A DNA stretch of 64,000 bases from Bacillus sp. OV166. Its GTDB lineage: Bacteria; Bacillota; Bacilli; Bacillales; Cytobacillaceae. The notes under the pieces are model-generated. The model was not told the DNA's origin and ran no database searches. It was given only the letters and a program-made list of their open reading frames with translations. The position numbers and the translations under genes are program-made. Positions 53,460-61,781 of the stretch are shown piece after piece; positions within the stretch are counted from its first letter, which is position 1; each line of letters begins with the position of its first letter. The stretch lies in NCBI RefSeq assembly GCF_900177675.1, contig NZ_FXWM01000001.1:2365001-2429000 (forward strand), read 5' to 3'.

Positions 53460-54275
53460 ATGCCTTACGTACAAGTAGAAGACTTGAGTATCCATTATGA
53501 AATAGAAGGAAATGGAGAACCATTAGTATTGCTGCATGGTATGAGCAATAATTCACAGTCGTGGAAGGAACAAATACAGGACTTAAAAAAGCATTACACA
53601 GTTATTGCCTGGGATGCACCGGGTTATGGGAAAAGTTCAGATCCAACTGAAGAATTTAGATATTTTAAAGAGTTTGCACATATTCTAAAAGGCATGCTGG
53701 ATCAGCTGAAGTTGGAAAAGATCTATCTTCTCGGGCATTCAATGGGAGCAGCAATTGCAATAGAGTTTTGTAGACTTTACGCTCATAAGGTTCAAAAGCT
53801 TATAATAGCTGATCCAACAAGAGGAGCTGCTGCTCTGGATCCAGAAGAGAACGAGCTGAAATTAAAAAATCGATTATTTTCTATTGAAAATCTGTCTCCT
53901 GAGGAGATAGCGGAAAAAAGGATCAATGCCTTGCTATCTCCCTATGCTTCAAAAGAAGTATATCAGCGGGTAAAAGAGATTATGACACAGGTTAGACCGG
54001 CAGGATATCGTTCAGTAGCATATTCACTTTATTATCAAAATCAAATGAAGGTGTTATCTCAGTTAGATGTTCCTGTTCTTGTTATTTGTGGTGAGTTGGA
54101 TTCTGTTACTCCTGTAAAGGAATCGAAAGCGATTCATGAAGAATTGATAAACTCCCAGCTCGTTATTATTCCAGAAGGCGGTCATTTGTGTTATCAAGAA
54201 AATCCTGAAAAGTTTAATTCAAGCATCATAGAATTTCTTAACAAAGAGGAAGGTGCTTGTTTTGTCAATGATTAA
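53460..54275 (+). CDS. alpha/beta hydrolase (possible meta-cleavage product hydrolase)
   Basis: A 271-residue alpha/beta-fold hydrolase: oxyanion region LLHGMSNNSQSW, nucleophile S94 in LGHSMGAA, acid Asp in VICGELDSVTP and His in EGGHLCYQE. MhpC/BphD/HsaD enzymes that split ring-cleavage products belong to this fold and are normal partners of a Rieske dioxygenase pathway. The ATG at 53460 follows CGGAGG by eight bases. Haloperoxidase-like or esterase activity is an alternative. It overlaps the aspartase gene. Confidence 0.8.
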   Translation: MPYVQVEDLSIHYEIEGNGEPLVLLHGMSNNSQSWKEQIQDLKKHYTVIAWDAPGYGKSSDPTEEFRYFKEFAHILKGMLDQLKLEKIYLLGHSMGAAIAIEFCRLYAHKVQKLIIADPTRGAAALDPEENELKLKNRLFSIENLSPEEIAEKRINALLSPYASKEVYQRVKEIMTQVRPAGYRSVAYSLYYQNQMKVLSQLDVPVLVICGELDSVTPVKESKAIHEELINSQLVIIPEGGHLCYQENPEKFNSSIIEFLNKEEGACFVND

Positions 54276-55701
54276 TACCATTCAATCAAATGTACGAATT
54301 GAAAAAGACTTTTTAGGTGAAAGAGAACTGCCTATTAATGCGTATTACGGTGTTCAAACAGTAAGGGCTATGGAAAATTTCCCGATTACGGGCTATCGCA
54401 TTCATGAAGAATTGATTAAAGCGTTGGCCATCGTTAAAAAAGCAGCAGCACTTGCAAATATGGATGTGAAATGTTTATATGAGGGACTTGGACAAGTGAT
54501 TGTTCAAGCAACAGATGAAATCATCGAAGGAAAATGGCATGACCAATTTATGGTGGACCCGATTCAGGGCGGTGCTGGTACATCCATGAATATGAATGCC
54601 AACGAAGTCATTGCGAACCGCGCCCTTGAGCTGCTTGGTAAAGAAAAAGGCTCCTATTTTGAGTTAAGTCCAAATAGTCATGTCAATATGTCACAATCAA
54701 CGAATGATGTGTTTCCAACCGCCATTCATATCGCAACCCTTCATTTGGTTGGAAAATTGTTAGACACGATGCAATATATGCTGGAAGTGTTTAAGAAAAA
54801 AGCACAGCAATTTGATCATGTCATTAAAATGGGGCGTACACATCTTCAAGACGCGGTACCGATCCGTCTTGGGCAAGAGTTTGAAGCATATAGCCGAGTG
54901 TTGGAGCGTGATATTAAACGTATTCAACAATCACGCCAGCATTTATATGAAGTCAATATGGGTGCGACAGCCGTTGGCACAGGCTTAAATGCAGACCCTC
55001 GCTATATTGAAAACGTGGTCAAACATTTGGCAGACATTAGCGGCCTTCCACTTATAGGCGCTGAGCATCTTGTTGATGCAACACAAAATACGGATGCGTA
55101 TACAGAAGTATCTGCTGCCTTGAAAGTATGCATGATGAACATGTCGAAAATCGCCAATGATTTACGATTAATGGCCTCAGGCCCTCGTGCGGGACTTGCG
55201 GAAATTAGCTTGCCGTCCCGTCAGCCCGGCTCATCCATTATGCCGGGAAAAGTCAATCCGGTTATGCCCGAAATGATTAACCAAGTAGCGTTCCAAGTTA
55301 TCGGCAATGACCATACGATCTGCCTGGCATCTGAAGCGGGCCAGCTTGAATTGAACGTGATGGAGCCTGTGCTTGTGTTCAACTTACTTCAATCCATCAG
55401 CATCATGAATAATGCCTTCCGCGCATTCACCGACTACTGTCTTGCAGGCATTGAAGCAAATGAAGACCGTTTAAAAGAATATGTAGAAAAAAGCGCAGGG
55501 ATTATTACAGCTGTAAATCCGCATATTGGATACGAGGTGGCAGCACGTATAGCACGAGAAGCCATTTTAAATGGAAAATCAGTACGTGAGCTTTGCCTGC
55601 AAAATGATGTATTAACAGAAGAAGAATTAGACCTAATATTAGATCCTTATGAAATGACACACCCCGGCATTGCAGGAGCAGTTCTTTTTAATAGAGAGTA
55701 A
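54262..55701 (+). CDS. ansB: aspartate ammonia-lyase
   Basis: Interconverts aspartate and fumarate plus ammonia. The protein is about 480 residues and very close to B. subtilis AnsB: MGRTHLQDAVPIRLGQEFEA, NMGATAVGTGLNADP and the signature SSIMPGKVNPVMPEM with the flexible-loop serine. A TTG at 54262 lies eight bases after AGGAAGG; the ATG at 54268 is the alternative. It overlaps the hydrolase gene by 14 bases but no asparaginase gene is nearby, unlike B. subtilis. Here it may recycle C4 acids or nitrogen from the ring pathway. Confidence 0.88.
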   Translation: MSMINTIQSNVRIEKDFLGERELPINAYYGVQTVRAMENFPITGYRIHEELIKALAIVKKAAALANMDVKCLYEGLGQVIVQATDEIIEGKWHDQFMVDPIQGGAGTSMNMNANEVIANRALELLGKEKGSYFELSPNSHVNMSQSTNDVFPTAIHIATLHLVGKLLDTMQYMLEVFKKKAQQFDHVIKMGRTHLQDAVPIRLGQEFEAYSRVLERDIKRIQQSRQHLYEVNMGATAVGTGLNADPRYIENVVKHLADISGLPLIGAEHLVDATQNTDAYTEVSAALKVCMMNMSKIANDLRLMASGPRAGLAEISLPSRQPGSSIMPGKVNPVMPEMINQVAFQVIGNDHTICLASEAGQLELNVMEPVLVFNLLQSISIMNNAFRAFTDYCLAGIEANEDRLKEYVEKSAGIITAVNPHIGYEVAARIAREAILNGKSVRELCLQNDVLTEEELDLILDPYEMTHPGIAGAVLFNRE

Positions 55702-55851
55702 AAATATTAAATTATTGTTGTTTCATAGGAGGAACTTCCAAATTTTTATTAGGAGTACCACACATCCATCTATGTGCCATAGGGGTGTCTCATAAGCAAA
55801 CTAATTACGTTGATGTGACGTGTCTTTAAGTAAAAATATTGTCAATAAGAG

Positions 55852-55891
55852 AATGGTGGCGTTGGAAATAATTCCAGGCCACTATTTTTTA
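55852..55891 (+). terminator. terminator of the catabolic operon
   Basis: AATGGTGGC plus TTGGAA pair imperfectly with TTCCA plus GCCACTATT, followed by TTTTT; 150 bases after the aspartase stop. The rest of 55702-56028 holds nothing recognisable. Confidence 0.65.
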
Positions 55892-56028
55892 TATGACGGG
55901 CGTTAGCGTTCGATAAAAAAGAGCTCATCTCGATATTGATATTACTGGAGAAAAGTACCTTAAGCACCTTTAATAGTCAAAAAATAGATGCATTATTAAA
56001 TTTTATTCATTTTATTGTTTATATGTAA

Positions 56029-56064
56029 TTGACGAAATGTAATCTATATGTGTAAAATACATAT
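56029..56064 (+). promoter_or_regulatory. sigma-A promoter with PadR-type operator before phaQ-phaP
   Basis: TTGACG (56029-56034), 18-bp spacer, TAAAAT (56053-56058). Over the -10 lies the inverted repeat TATGT-N7-ACATA (56047-56063), like the ATGT...ACAT sites of PadR-family repressors. Confidence 0.6.
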
Positions 56065-56089
56065 ATAGTAATTTTGTTGAGGTATAGTC

Positions 56090-56495
56090 ATGACGAACTC
56101 TAAAAATGAAAATAATGTTACTCCATCTAAGAACTTTATCCTTCCATTTATATAATTGCTTCTTAGTAGGATGTCACTTCATGGCTATGAACTAAACTCA
56201 AAAGCTTCAAGCTTTTGGTTTTCACACGCTTGACCAAGGAAATTTGTATCGTTTATTGAGACAACTAGAGAATGACAATCTTGTGTAATCTGAGTGGCAT
56301 ACAAATGGAAGCGGTCCTGCCAAAAGATGTTATTCAATAACTGATGTTGGTAAAGCGTACTTAAAGAGTCATGCTAGACAACTCGAGCTATACCAATCCA
56401 TGCTCGATCAATTTTTTAAAATGTATTTTAGTTTTCTTGAGCTCTACATACCTCCGTTTTATAGGGAGGATAAAATAGAGAAATTTACAAAGTAA
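56090..56495 (+). pseudogene. phaQ: phaQ, PadR-family PHB-responsive repressor, inactivated
   Basis: Read with one correction, the region encodes a nearly full PadR/PhaQ protein: NFILPFI-stop-LLLSRMSLHGYEL, then after one extra A (near 56200) TQKLQAFGFHTLDQGNLYRL, then LENDNLV-stop-SEWHTNGSGPAKR. It ends YIPPFYREDK before the terminal codons. Two in-frame TAA codons and a +1 frameshift thus destroy a gene whose remaining sequence is well kept, indicating recent loss. In B. megaterium-type clusters PhaQ represses itself and the phasin gene and is released by PHB. The phasin gene follows directly. Confidence 0.75.
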
Positions 56496-56511
56496 ATGAG
56501 GAGGAACGAAG

Positions 56512-57141
56512 ATGGTCCAAAAGATGATTCATCAAAAAGAAGAAGTCCTAAAAAAGGAAGTTAAAAAAGTGGAGGTTCCGAAAGCTGAGATTCAAAAAGT
56601 AGAGGAGCAAAATGAACCAAGCTATGTTACGGATTCATTTATTGAAACATTTTGGGATCAAATTGAAGGTGCCGTATCTCGTACAAGAGATTATAGAGAA
56701 CAACGCCAAGAACTTTACTTACAGGCTATAAAAGAAACTACAAAGTTCAATGGAGTATACCTCAAAACGTTAAAGGGTCTTTTTGAGCAAACAACAAAAT
56801 TAAATGGCGATTTGCGTAAAGGATTATTCCAAAACAACATTTTTAAAACAAATGAATCGACTCATGAAGTGACTGAATCTTTAAAAAGTCATGTTAGTGA
56901 AGCAGCTAGTAAATTAGAGGAGCTTTCTTTAACTCCAATTAACTCAGCCTTTGATTTAATTGAAAGAACTGAGAAACTTTTTGAACAAAATAGCGAGGCA
57001 TTTATTGACTATACAAATGAAGCACTGAATGCTTGGGAAGCTGTCACAGACAACTATTTAAAACAGGCTAGAAAAACTCATCAAAATATTGCCCATCGAT
57101 TGGAAGATAGCGTGCGTGTACTTGTTGCTCCAAGTAAATAA
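56512..57141 (+). CDS. phaP: phasin-like PHA granule protein (PhaP)
   Basis: A 209-residue, Cys-free, strongly amphipathic helical protein. After a K/E-rich N-terminus (residues 1-35) come long helices with SFIETFWDQIEGAV, LKTLKGLFEQTTKLNG and LTPINSAFDLIERTEKLF, matching phasin architecture. Phasins coat polyhydroxyalkanoate granules. The GAGGAGGAACGAAG before the ATG is strong. Assignment rests on architecture and on the PhaQ relic upstream; no PHA synthase is in the window. With its repressor broken it may be expressed constitutively. Confidence 0.68.
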   Translation: MVQKMIHQKEEVLKKEVKKVEVPKAEIQKVEEQNEPSYVTDSFIETFWDQIEGAVSRTRDYREQRQELYLQAIKETTKFNGVYLKTLKGLFEQTTKLNGDLRKGLFQNNIFKTNESTHEVTESLKSHVSEAASKLEELSLTPINSAFDLIERTEKLFEQNSEAFIDYTNEALNAWEAVTDNYLKQARKTHQNIAHRLEDSVRVLVAPSK

Positions 57142-57214
57142 TGTACATATTTAAAGGAAAACACATTCTTAATCGGATGAGCCCTTCTTTGTTAATAAAT
57201 ATCCTATATCGTAC

Positions 57215-57254
57215 AAAAAAAGCAGCCTTACCTTCACGGCACGCTGCTTTTTTA
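57215..57254 (+). terminator. terminator after phaP
   Basis: AAAAAAAGCAGC (57215-57226) pairs with GCTGCTTTTTT (57243-57253); loop of 16 bases. Confidence 0.85.
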
Positions 57255-57332
57255 ATTTTGTTACAACTGAGTATTCCCTCTTCATATTCTTACTTGAAAG
57301 AAGGTATTTGAGTAAAGTGGAGTGAGACAAGT

Positions 57333-57506
57333 ATGCATAACCTTAGCACTGAACAATTGCTAGAAGCATTTAATTCTGCTATTAAGTTAAATCTTTGCAA
57401 AGACTTTATTCTGCTATTGGCTAATGAGTTAAACACACGATTTATTAATGAATCACCCATAAATGATTATAGAAAAATTTTAAATCAGTATATTAAATCA
57501 GATTAG
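57333..57506 (+). CDS. sda: Sda-like checkpoint inhibitor of sporulation kinase
   Basis: A 57-residue helical-hairpin protein matching Sda: LSTEQLLEAFNSAIKLNL for helix one and KDFILLLANELNTR for helix two, close to the LSDELLIESYFKA...DFIELIENEI pattern. Sda blocks KinA/KinB phosphorylation when DNA is damaged or replicating. It carries an extra C-terminal tail of about 15 residues and an unusual cysteine (C23). A GTGGAG lies upstream of the ATG. No DnaA box was verified in front, so canonical control is not shown. Confidence 0.68.
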   Translation: MHNLSTEQLLEAFNSAIKLNLCKDFILLLANELNTRFINESPINDYRKILNQYIKSD

Positions 57507-57702
57507 AATTTGAATATAGTAAAATATTTTTTTTCGTAGATAAGAGTAATGTTTTTTAATCATAGATTACTTGCACCCTATGAAGAATCTTTAGACTTAC
57601 AGATAAATTTATTTATTCTTTATTCAGAGATCTTCCAAGAATAAGTTGGGTTTTACCGTTTAGAATTAAAATTCAGCATTCTATTAAAGTGGAGGAAGTT
57701 AT

Positions 57703-57855
57703 ATGAATGAACAAGAAAAAACTATATTTATGAGTGAACAAGAAAAAACTTTACTATTTAAAACTTCTATCATTTTAAGAAAAGATACAAGCACTATGAG
57801 TTTAAACGATATTATAGAAGAACTTGTTAATGTTATAGAATCAAAAAAAAGATGA
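57703..57855 (+). CDS. small protein with an internal EQEKT repeat
   Basis: A 50-residue open frame behind GTGGAGGA. The sequence starts with a duplicated unit (NEQEKTIFM, then SEQEKTLLF) and ends in an acidic helix (SLNDIIEELVNVIESKKR). No family recognised. A terminator at 57940 closes the unit; a 19-codon frame in between is probably not a gene. Confidence 0.5.
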   Translation: MNEQEKTIFMSEQEKTLLFKTSIILRKDTSTMSLNDIIEELVNVIESKKR

Positions 57856-57939
57856 CAGATGGCCAAATCAAGAATAGAAATTGAGCAAGCGAGACTATTA
57901 ACCTTACAATTGAAATGAAGCAATATTAGGTTATAACAG

Positions 57940-57971
57940 ACCCATCAATTTAAACTTGGATGGGTATTTTT
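57940..57971 (+). terminator. terminator after the EQEKT small protein
   Basis: ACCCATC (57940-57946) pairs with GATGGGT (57959-57965), followed by ATTTTT. Confidence 0.75.
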
Positions 57972-58376
57972 CGTTATCTAGGATTTGAATTTTCGTAGTT
58001 AATTGGAAGAACTCTTTCCCAAACATGCTCAAGTTTGTTTAGGAGAAGAGGAGCAGGTTCGTATCTCCCGTTAACCTATATATTACATCCCCGAATATCA
58101 ACAATAAATTTGTAAACATTCCAAGTAAAATTTAGATTTTTCTGAAAACGGCTTGTCATAGGACCGAATATACCAAAATGACACATACTCATTAGCTAAC
58201 TCAAATGTTTTATAACGCGCTGAAAAGCTCATCTTCAAAGAGTCAGTTAGGACATTAATCATGGCCAGCCCGCCCAGCATTTTAATGAAGGAAGGACTTA
58301 AAAATTTGCCGTGAATAAATTATAACTTTTATCATCAACTTAAGAAATAAACAAATTAGAGAAGTAGGTGTAATAG
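57972..58376. other. intergenic region with a doubtful minus-strand open frame
   Basis: About 400 bases without a supported gene. A 60-codon minus-strand frame (58098-58280) lacks a ribosome site and a recognisable product and may be a relic. No promoter for the GH18 gene was pinned down. Confidence 0.4.
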
Positions 58377-59597
58377 GTGTCGCGGAACTTCTATCAGTGC
58401 TTCACCATAATTTCTTTAGGCATGGTTTTTTTACTAATGATGTCATCATGCAGTCATTCACAAAGAAAAAGTGGTAGTCCAAATAGTGTTCGAGAAAATA
58501 CGAACAGTATCGAAAAGCCATCGCCAGAGAAAATGCAGGATTTTCATCTAGGTTATTCAGAAACGGACGACCGGAGAGTTCAGGTACATAATATTAATAA
58601 AATTCCTCGTGAAGTTTTAGGCTTTTACACAGAACAGGAAGGCAGTTTTCCCGGTTCTCAGCCTACATTTAACTCGCAATTCAACAATATAAGCATCATT
58701 GCACCCTTTTGGTACAAGCTTGATGATAAACGTCCAGGCAGTCTGATAGATTCCGTTACAGCAGCTCATAAGAAAAAGGTTATTCTAAGCGCTCATGAAA
58801 AACAGGTGAAGGTATATCTTGTTGTTCACAACCTCTTTTATGAAACCACGGAGAAGGGCAAGCAAGTAGCGAGTAATGTACTCGATAACGATAAAAACCG
58901 AAGTGTTTTCATTCAAAATTTACGAAATGAAATAAAACAGTTCAGTTATGACGGAATTAATATAGACATGGAAAATTTGTATTTGACAGACCGAGATTCT
59001 TTTAGTCTAATGATTAAAAAATTGTCTGATACACTGCATCGTGATGGAAAAGTAGTGACGGTTTCCGTCCCGGCAAACACAGGTGATTCGCGTGCTAATC
59101 CCTGGTCACCGTGGTTTGATTACCCAAAACTTGGTCTATTTGCAGATCGGGTAATGATTATGACCTACGATGAACACAACGCAAACACAACACCCGGGTC
59201 AACGGCGTCGGCTGATTGGACAGAAGCAACGATTCGTTATGCTTTGAAGAAAGGAGTCCCAAAATCAAAAATTTTACTCGGTATCGCTGGTTATGGATGG
59301 GACTGGGACAAAACAGCTAAAAAAGCTTTATATAGCTCCTATGCACTGTTAATGGAGCATAAAACAAAATATAAAGCTGAAATTTTGTGGGACCCTCGTA
59401 CGCAAACACCTCATTACAATTATGTAGATGAAAAAAACCATATCCACGAGGCTTGGTTTGAGAATAGTGACAGTCTGCGGTCTAAACTAAACCTTGTAGA
59501 AAAATATAACTTACAAGGAATCGGCATTTGGCGACTCGGCTTAGAAGACCCTATGTACTGGAAGGCCATACCCGAGACAATAAAAGTAAAAAAATAA
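58377..59597 (+). CDS. GH18-family lipoprotein, cell-wall or spore peptidoglycan hydrolase
   Basis: A 406-residue exported lipoprotein: a signal helix (residues 8-24) ends in the lipobox LMMSSC, giving a lipid-anchored cysteine. A linker is followed by a GH18 TIM barrel with the catalytic motif DGINIDME (E199 the acid), the YDEH strand and the GIGIWRLG ending. Relatives YaaH and YdhD act on spore-cortex or cell-wall amino sugars but carry LysM domains, which are absent here. Start GTG 58377 behind AAGTAGGTG; no in-frame ATG exists before the signal helix. It is followed by two hairpins. Confidence 0.82.
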   Translation: MSRNFYQCFTIISLGMVFLLMMSSCSHSQRKSGSPNSVRENTNSIEKPSPEKMQDFHLGYSETDDRRVQVHNINKIPREVLGFYTEQEGSFPGSQPTFNSQFNNISIIAPFWYKLDDKRPGSLIDSVTAAHKKKVILSAHEKQVKVYLVVHNLFYETTEKGKQVASNVLDNDKNRSVFIQNLRNEIKQFSYDGINIDMENLYLTDRDSFSLMIKKLSDTLHRDGKVVTVSVPANTGDSRANPWSPWFDYPKLGLFADRVMIMTYDEHNANTTPGSTASADWTEATIRYALKKGVPKSKILLGIAGYGWDWDKTAKKALYSSYALLMEHKTKYKAEILWDPRTQTPHYNYVDEKNHIHEAWFENSDSLRSKLNLVEKYNLQGIGIWRLGLEDPMYWKAIPETIKVKK

Positions 59598-59644
59598 TGA
59601 TCTATGAATGAATTTTCCCTACAGAAAGTAAGACATATAAAAAA

Positions 59645-59702
59645 GCAGATCCAATGGATCTGCTCAGATTGTCGAGAAAGGTTCATTTTCTCGGCAATTT
59701 TT
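59645..59702 (+). terminator. double hairpin terminator after the GH18 gene
   Basis: GCAGATCC/GGATCTGC (59645-59663), then TTGTCGAGAAA pairing with TTTCTCGGCAA (59669-59697), followed by TTTTT. Confidence 0.8.
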
Positions 59703-59754
59703 CATTTTGTCTGATCCAAAATCCCGATTTTTTTATTGATTATCCCTGCTAACT

Positions 59755-59776
59755 GGCCTGGAGCGCAAATCAACAG
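59755..59776. repeat. end fragment of the GC-rich Bacillaceae repeat
   Basis: CCTGGAGCGCAAATCAACAG matches the right end of the full element at 19243-19376 (CCTGGAGCGGAAATCAACTG). The rest of the element is absent. The remaining 59777-60026 is AT-rich with no gene seen. Confidence 0.65.
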
Positions 59777-60026
59777 ACAAGTTGAAAATCCTATATATTA
59801 AAATTATTTTAACAAAGGTCCTATATTACTATTAAAATAGTAGCTGAAGTAGAAAGAAATGGTAAATATGGCTTTCGAAGTTTTTTCGTAATCGGGATAC
59901 TATAAAGATATAATTACAGCATATTAATGTCCAAATGAATACTATTTATCAATATAAAGGTAGGATGTAAAAGAAAATATTGATACCACTGGATGAAGTA
60001 AGTTCTTAAAAGGGAGTGATAGTAAA

Positions 60027-60461
60027 ATGCTTTATATAAGGAACATTGAAAAGATCATAAATGATACATTAGATAAGCATAATTTAAATATTGACTATGA
60101 ATTTAACAATAATCTCACTGTACCGATGAGTTATAACGTATCGACAAATACTATAAAATTTAATTATCTACAAGTTAACGGTTATATCAACAAAATTAGA
60201 ATTAAAGAGATAGATGAAAACTTTGTTAGAATTATTCTTTATCATGTGATTGGGTATTACTTGGATTTTAAAAAAAACAAACATGATCTTAGGATTCTAA
60301 TGTATGGTGAAGATGAAGAAATAGAGAAGCTTAAATCTGAAATTGAAACGAATGCTTGGGAATACGGGAGAACATTGGTACCGGAACAACTGTTACAGTC
60401 ATATGATAAAGTACGTGAATTAGATAAAACTTTAATAAAGGGCCAATTAACCAATATGTAA
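60027..60461 (+). CDS. hypothetical protein with a degenerate zincin-like motif
   Basis: A 144-residue soluble protein. Residues 73-82 read HVIGYYLDFK, aligning with the HELGHYLD zinc motif of ImmA/IrrE-like and related metallopeptidases, but the catalytic Glu is V74 and the second His is Y77. Further on, ETNAWEYGRTLVPE (about 107-120) resembles the third-ligand segment (E..AW..G). The fold may be kept without protease activity. GGGAGTG precedes the ATG. Monocistronic as far as can be seen. Confidence 0.6.
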   Translation: MLYIRNIEKIINDTLDKHNLNIDYEFNNNLTVPMSYNVSTNTIKFNYLQVNGYINKIRIKEIDENFVRIILYHVIGYYLDFKKNKHDLRILMYGEDEEIEKLKSEIETNAWEYGRTLVPEQLLQSYDKVRELDKTLIKGQLTNM

Positions 60462-60562
60462 TCATCATTTTTACTTATGGGGTTTTGTCAGGAAAACTTA
60501 ATTTTCGTCGTTAATCAACTATCTTAGCAGTTTAAAATATATAACTCGTGAGGTGGAAAAAA

Positions 60563-61483
60563 ATGAAGGCGGATGCAGTTTTTGAAGGTGGTGGGGCTAG
60601 GGGAATTGCTTTTATTGGAGCGATTCAAGCAATGGAAGAGGAAAAAGTAGAATGGCAAAGATTAGCTGGAACATCAGCAGGAGCTGTAATCGCTGCTCTT
60701 TTGGCAAGCGGCTACAAAAGCTATGAAATTAGAGATCATTTGAGCAAACTAGATTTTTCAAAGCTACGAGGTAGAACGTACTTGAATCGAATTCCGATTT
60801 TTGGTACCTTATTAGAACTAATGATTCATCTTGGAATTTATAAAAACGATTACTTGGAAATCTGGATGGATTCACTTCTTATAGAAAAAGGAATTAAGAC
60901 ATTTGCGGATCTACCAGCGGAAAAATTGAAAATAATCGCTTCTGATGTTACGAATGGCCAAATGCTTGTTTTGCCAGATGATTTGGATCGGTATGGGATG
61001 ACTCCTGCTGATTTTAAGGTTTCAACCGCAGTTATGATGAGTGCCTCTCTCCCATTTTTCTTCCGTCCGGTTATTTGGAAATCAAAAGACCGTAAAAAGT
61101 CCTACATTTTAGACGGTGGGTTACTAAGTAACTTTCCAATATGGATATTTGATACGGACAATCCTCGGTTTCCAACGTTCGGCTTCCGTTTTGTGAAAGA
61201 TAAAGTTAACATAGATCCCGTAATACCAACGCCCCTCCACCTTTTTAAAAATATATTTAAAACGATGATTCAGGCCCATGATCTACGATATTTGAACAAA
61301 GAGACGATTGAACGTACCATTCAAATTCCAACTGGTGACATCAACGCTACTGATTTTGAATTGGATACGGCTGAAATCGATTTTCTCTATATGTCAGGCT
61401 ATTCTTCTACAAAAGAATTTTTATCGAAGTGGGATTTTGAACAATATAAGGTTAAAAGAATGCAAAGATTAAAGAATAAGTAG
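60563..61483 (+). CDS. patatin-like phospholipase
   Basis: A 306-residue serine lipase with a Ser-Asp dyad. The oxyanion loop is FEGGGARG at residues 7-14, the nucleophile S38 is in GTSAG, and the Asp is D184 in DGGLLSNFP. It hydrolyses lipid acyl esters in the cytoplasm or at the membrane. In PHA-forming bacilli patatin-like proteins can be granule associated, but nothing here shows that. The ATG at 60563 follows GAGGTGG; a slightly longer frame exists. Resembles Bacillus YqhO-type proteins. Confidence 0.87.
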   Translation: MKADAVFEGGGARGIAFIGAIQAMEEEKVEWQRLAGTSAGAVIAALLASGYKSYEIRDHLSKLDFSKLRGRTYLNRIPIFGTLLELMIHLGIYKNDYLEIWMDSLLIEKGIKTFADLPAEKLKIIASDVTNGQMLVLPDDLDRYGMTPADFKVSTAVMMSASLPFFFRPVIWKSKDRKKSYILDGGLLSNFPIWIFDTDNPRFPTFGFRFVKDKVNIDPVIPTPLHLFKNIFKTMIQAHDLRYLNKETIERTIQIPTGDINATDFELDTAEIDFLYMSGYSSTKEFLSKWDFEQYKVKRMQRLKNK

Positions 61484-61506
61484 CTGAAAAGGCCTTTTCT
61501 CGAACT

Positions 61507-61599
61507 TTATTTAGAAAATAGATTAAAAGTGAATGTAATCAGGTGCACAATAGCAAGAGCACCTAATAGATTCGTACCGATATAGAGTAGAAGGTCCAT
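61507..61599 (-). CDS. 30-residue hydrophobic membrane peptide
   Basis: On the minus strand GAGGAGG lies five bases before an ATG that opens a 30-codon frame: MDLLLYIGTNLLGALAIVHL, then ITFTFNLFSK. It is a single transmembrane helix with a lysine end, much like small regulatory or type I toxin-type membrane peptides. The strong ribosome site is the main support. No antisense RNA gene was recognised. Confidence 0.5.
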   Translation of the reverse strand: MDLLLYIGTNLLGALAIVHLITFTFNLFSK

Positions 61600-61746
61600 T
61601 AGTTTCCTCCTCAATTTTTTACACTTCAATACTTAAGTCATTATAAACAAGGTATATTGAAAAAGTTGTCGATATTCCTCATTTTAAATGAACTGTTAAC
61701 TTCTTTTAATAAAAGAAAAAAATTTTCATTGTTTGACTTATGTTTG

Positions 61747-61780
61747 TAAAAAAAGCCATGCTATTCTAAGCACGGCTTTT
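61747..61780 (-). terminator. terminator after the MerR-like gene
   Basis: AAAAGCC.TGC pairs with GCA.GGCTTTT with one mismatch; the minus-strand side continues with TTTTTTT. Confidence 0.75.
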
Positions 61781-61781
61781 C

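Noticed and set aside
58098..58280. 60-codon minus-strand gene
   Set aside because: No ribosome site, no recognisable product and no terminator; kept only as a remark on the intergenic region.
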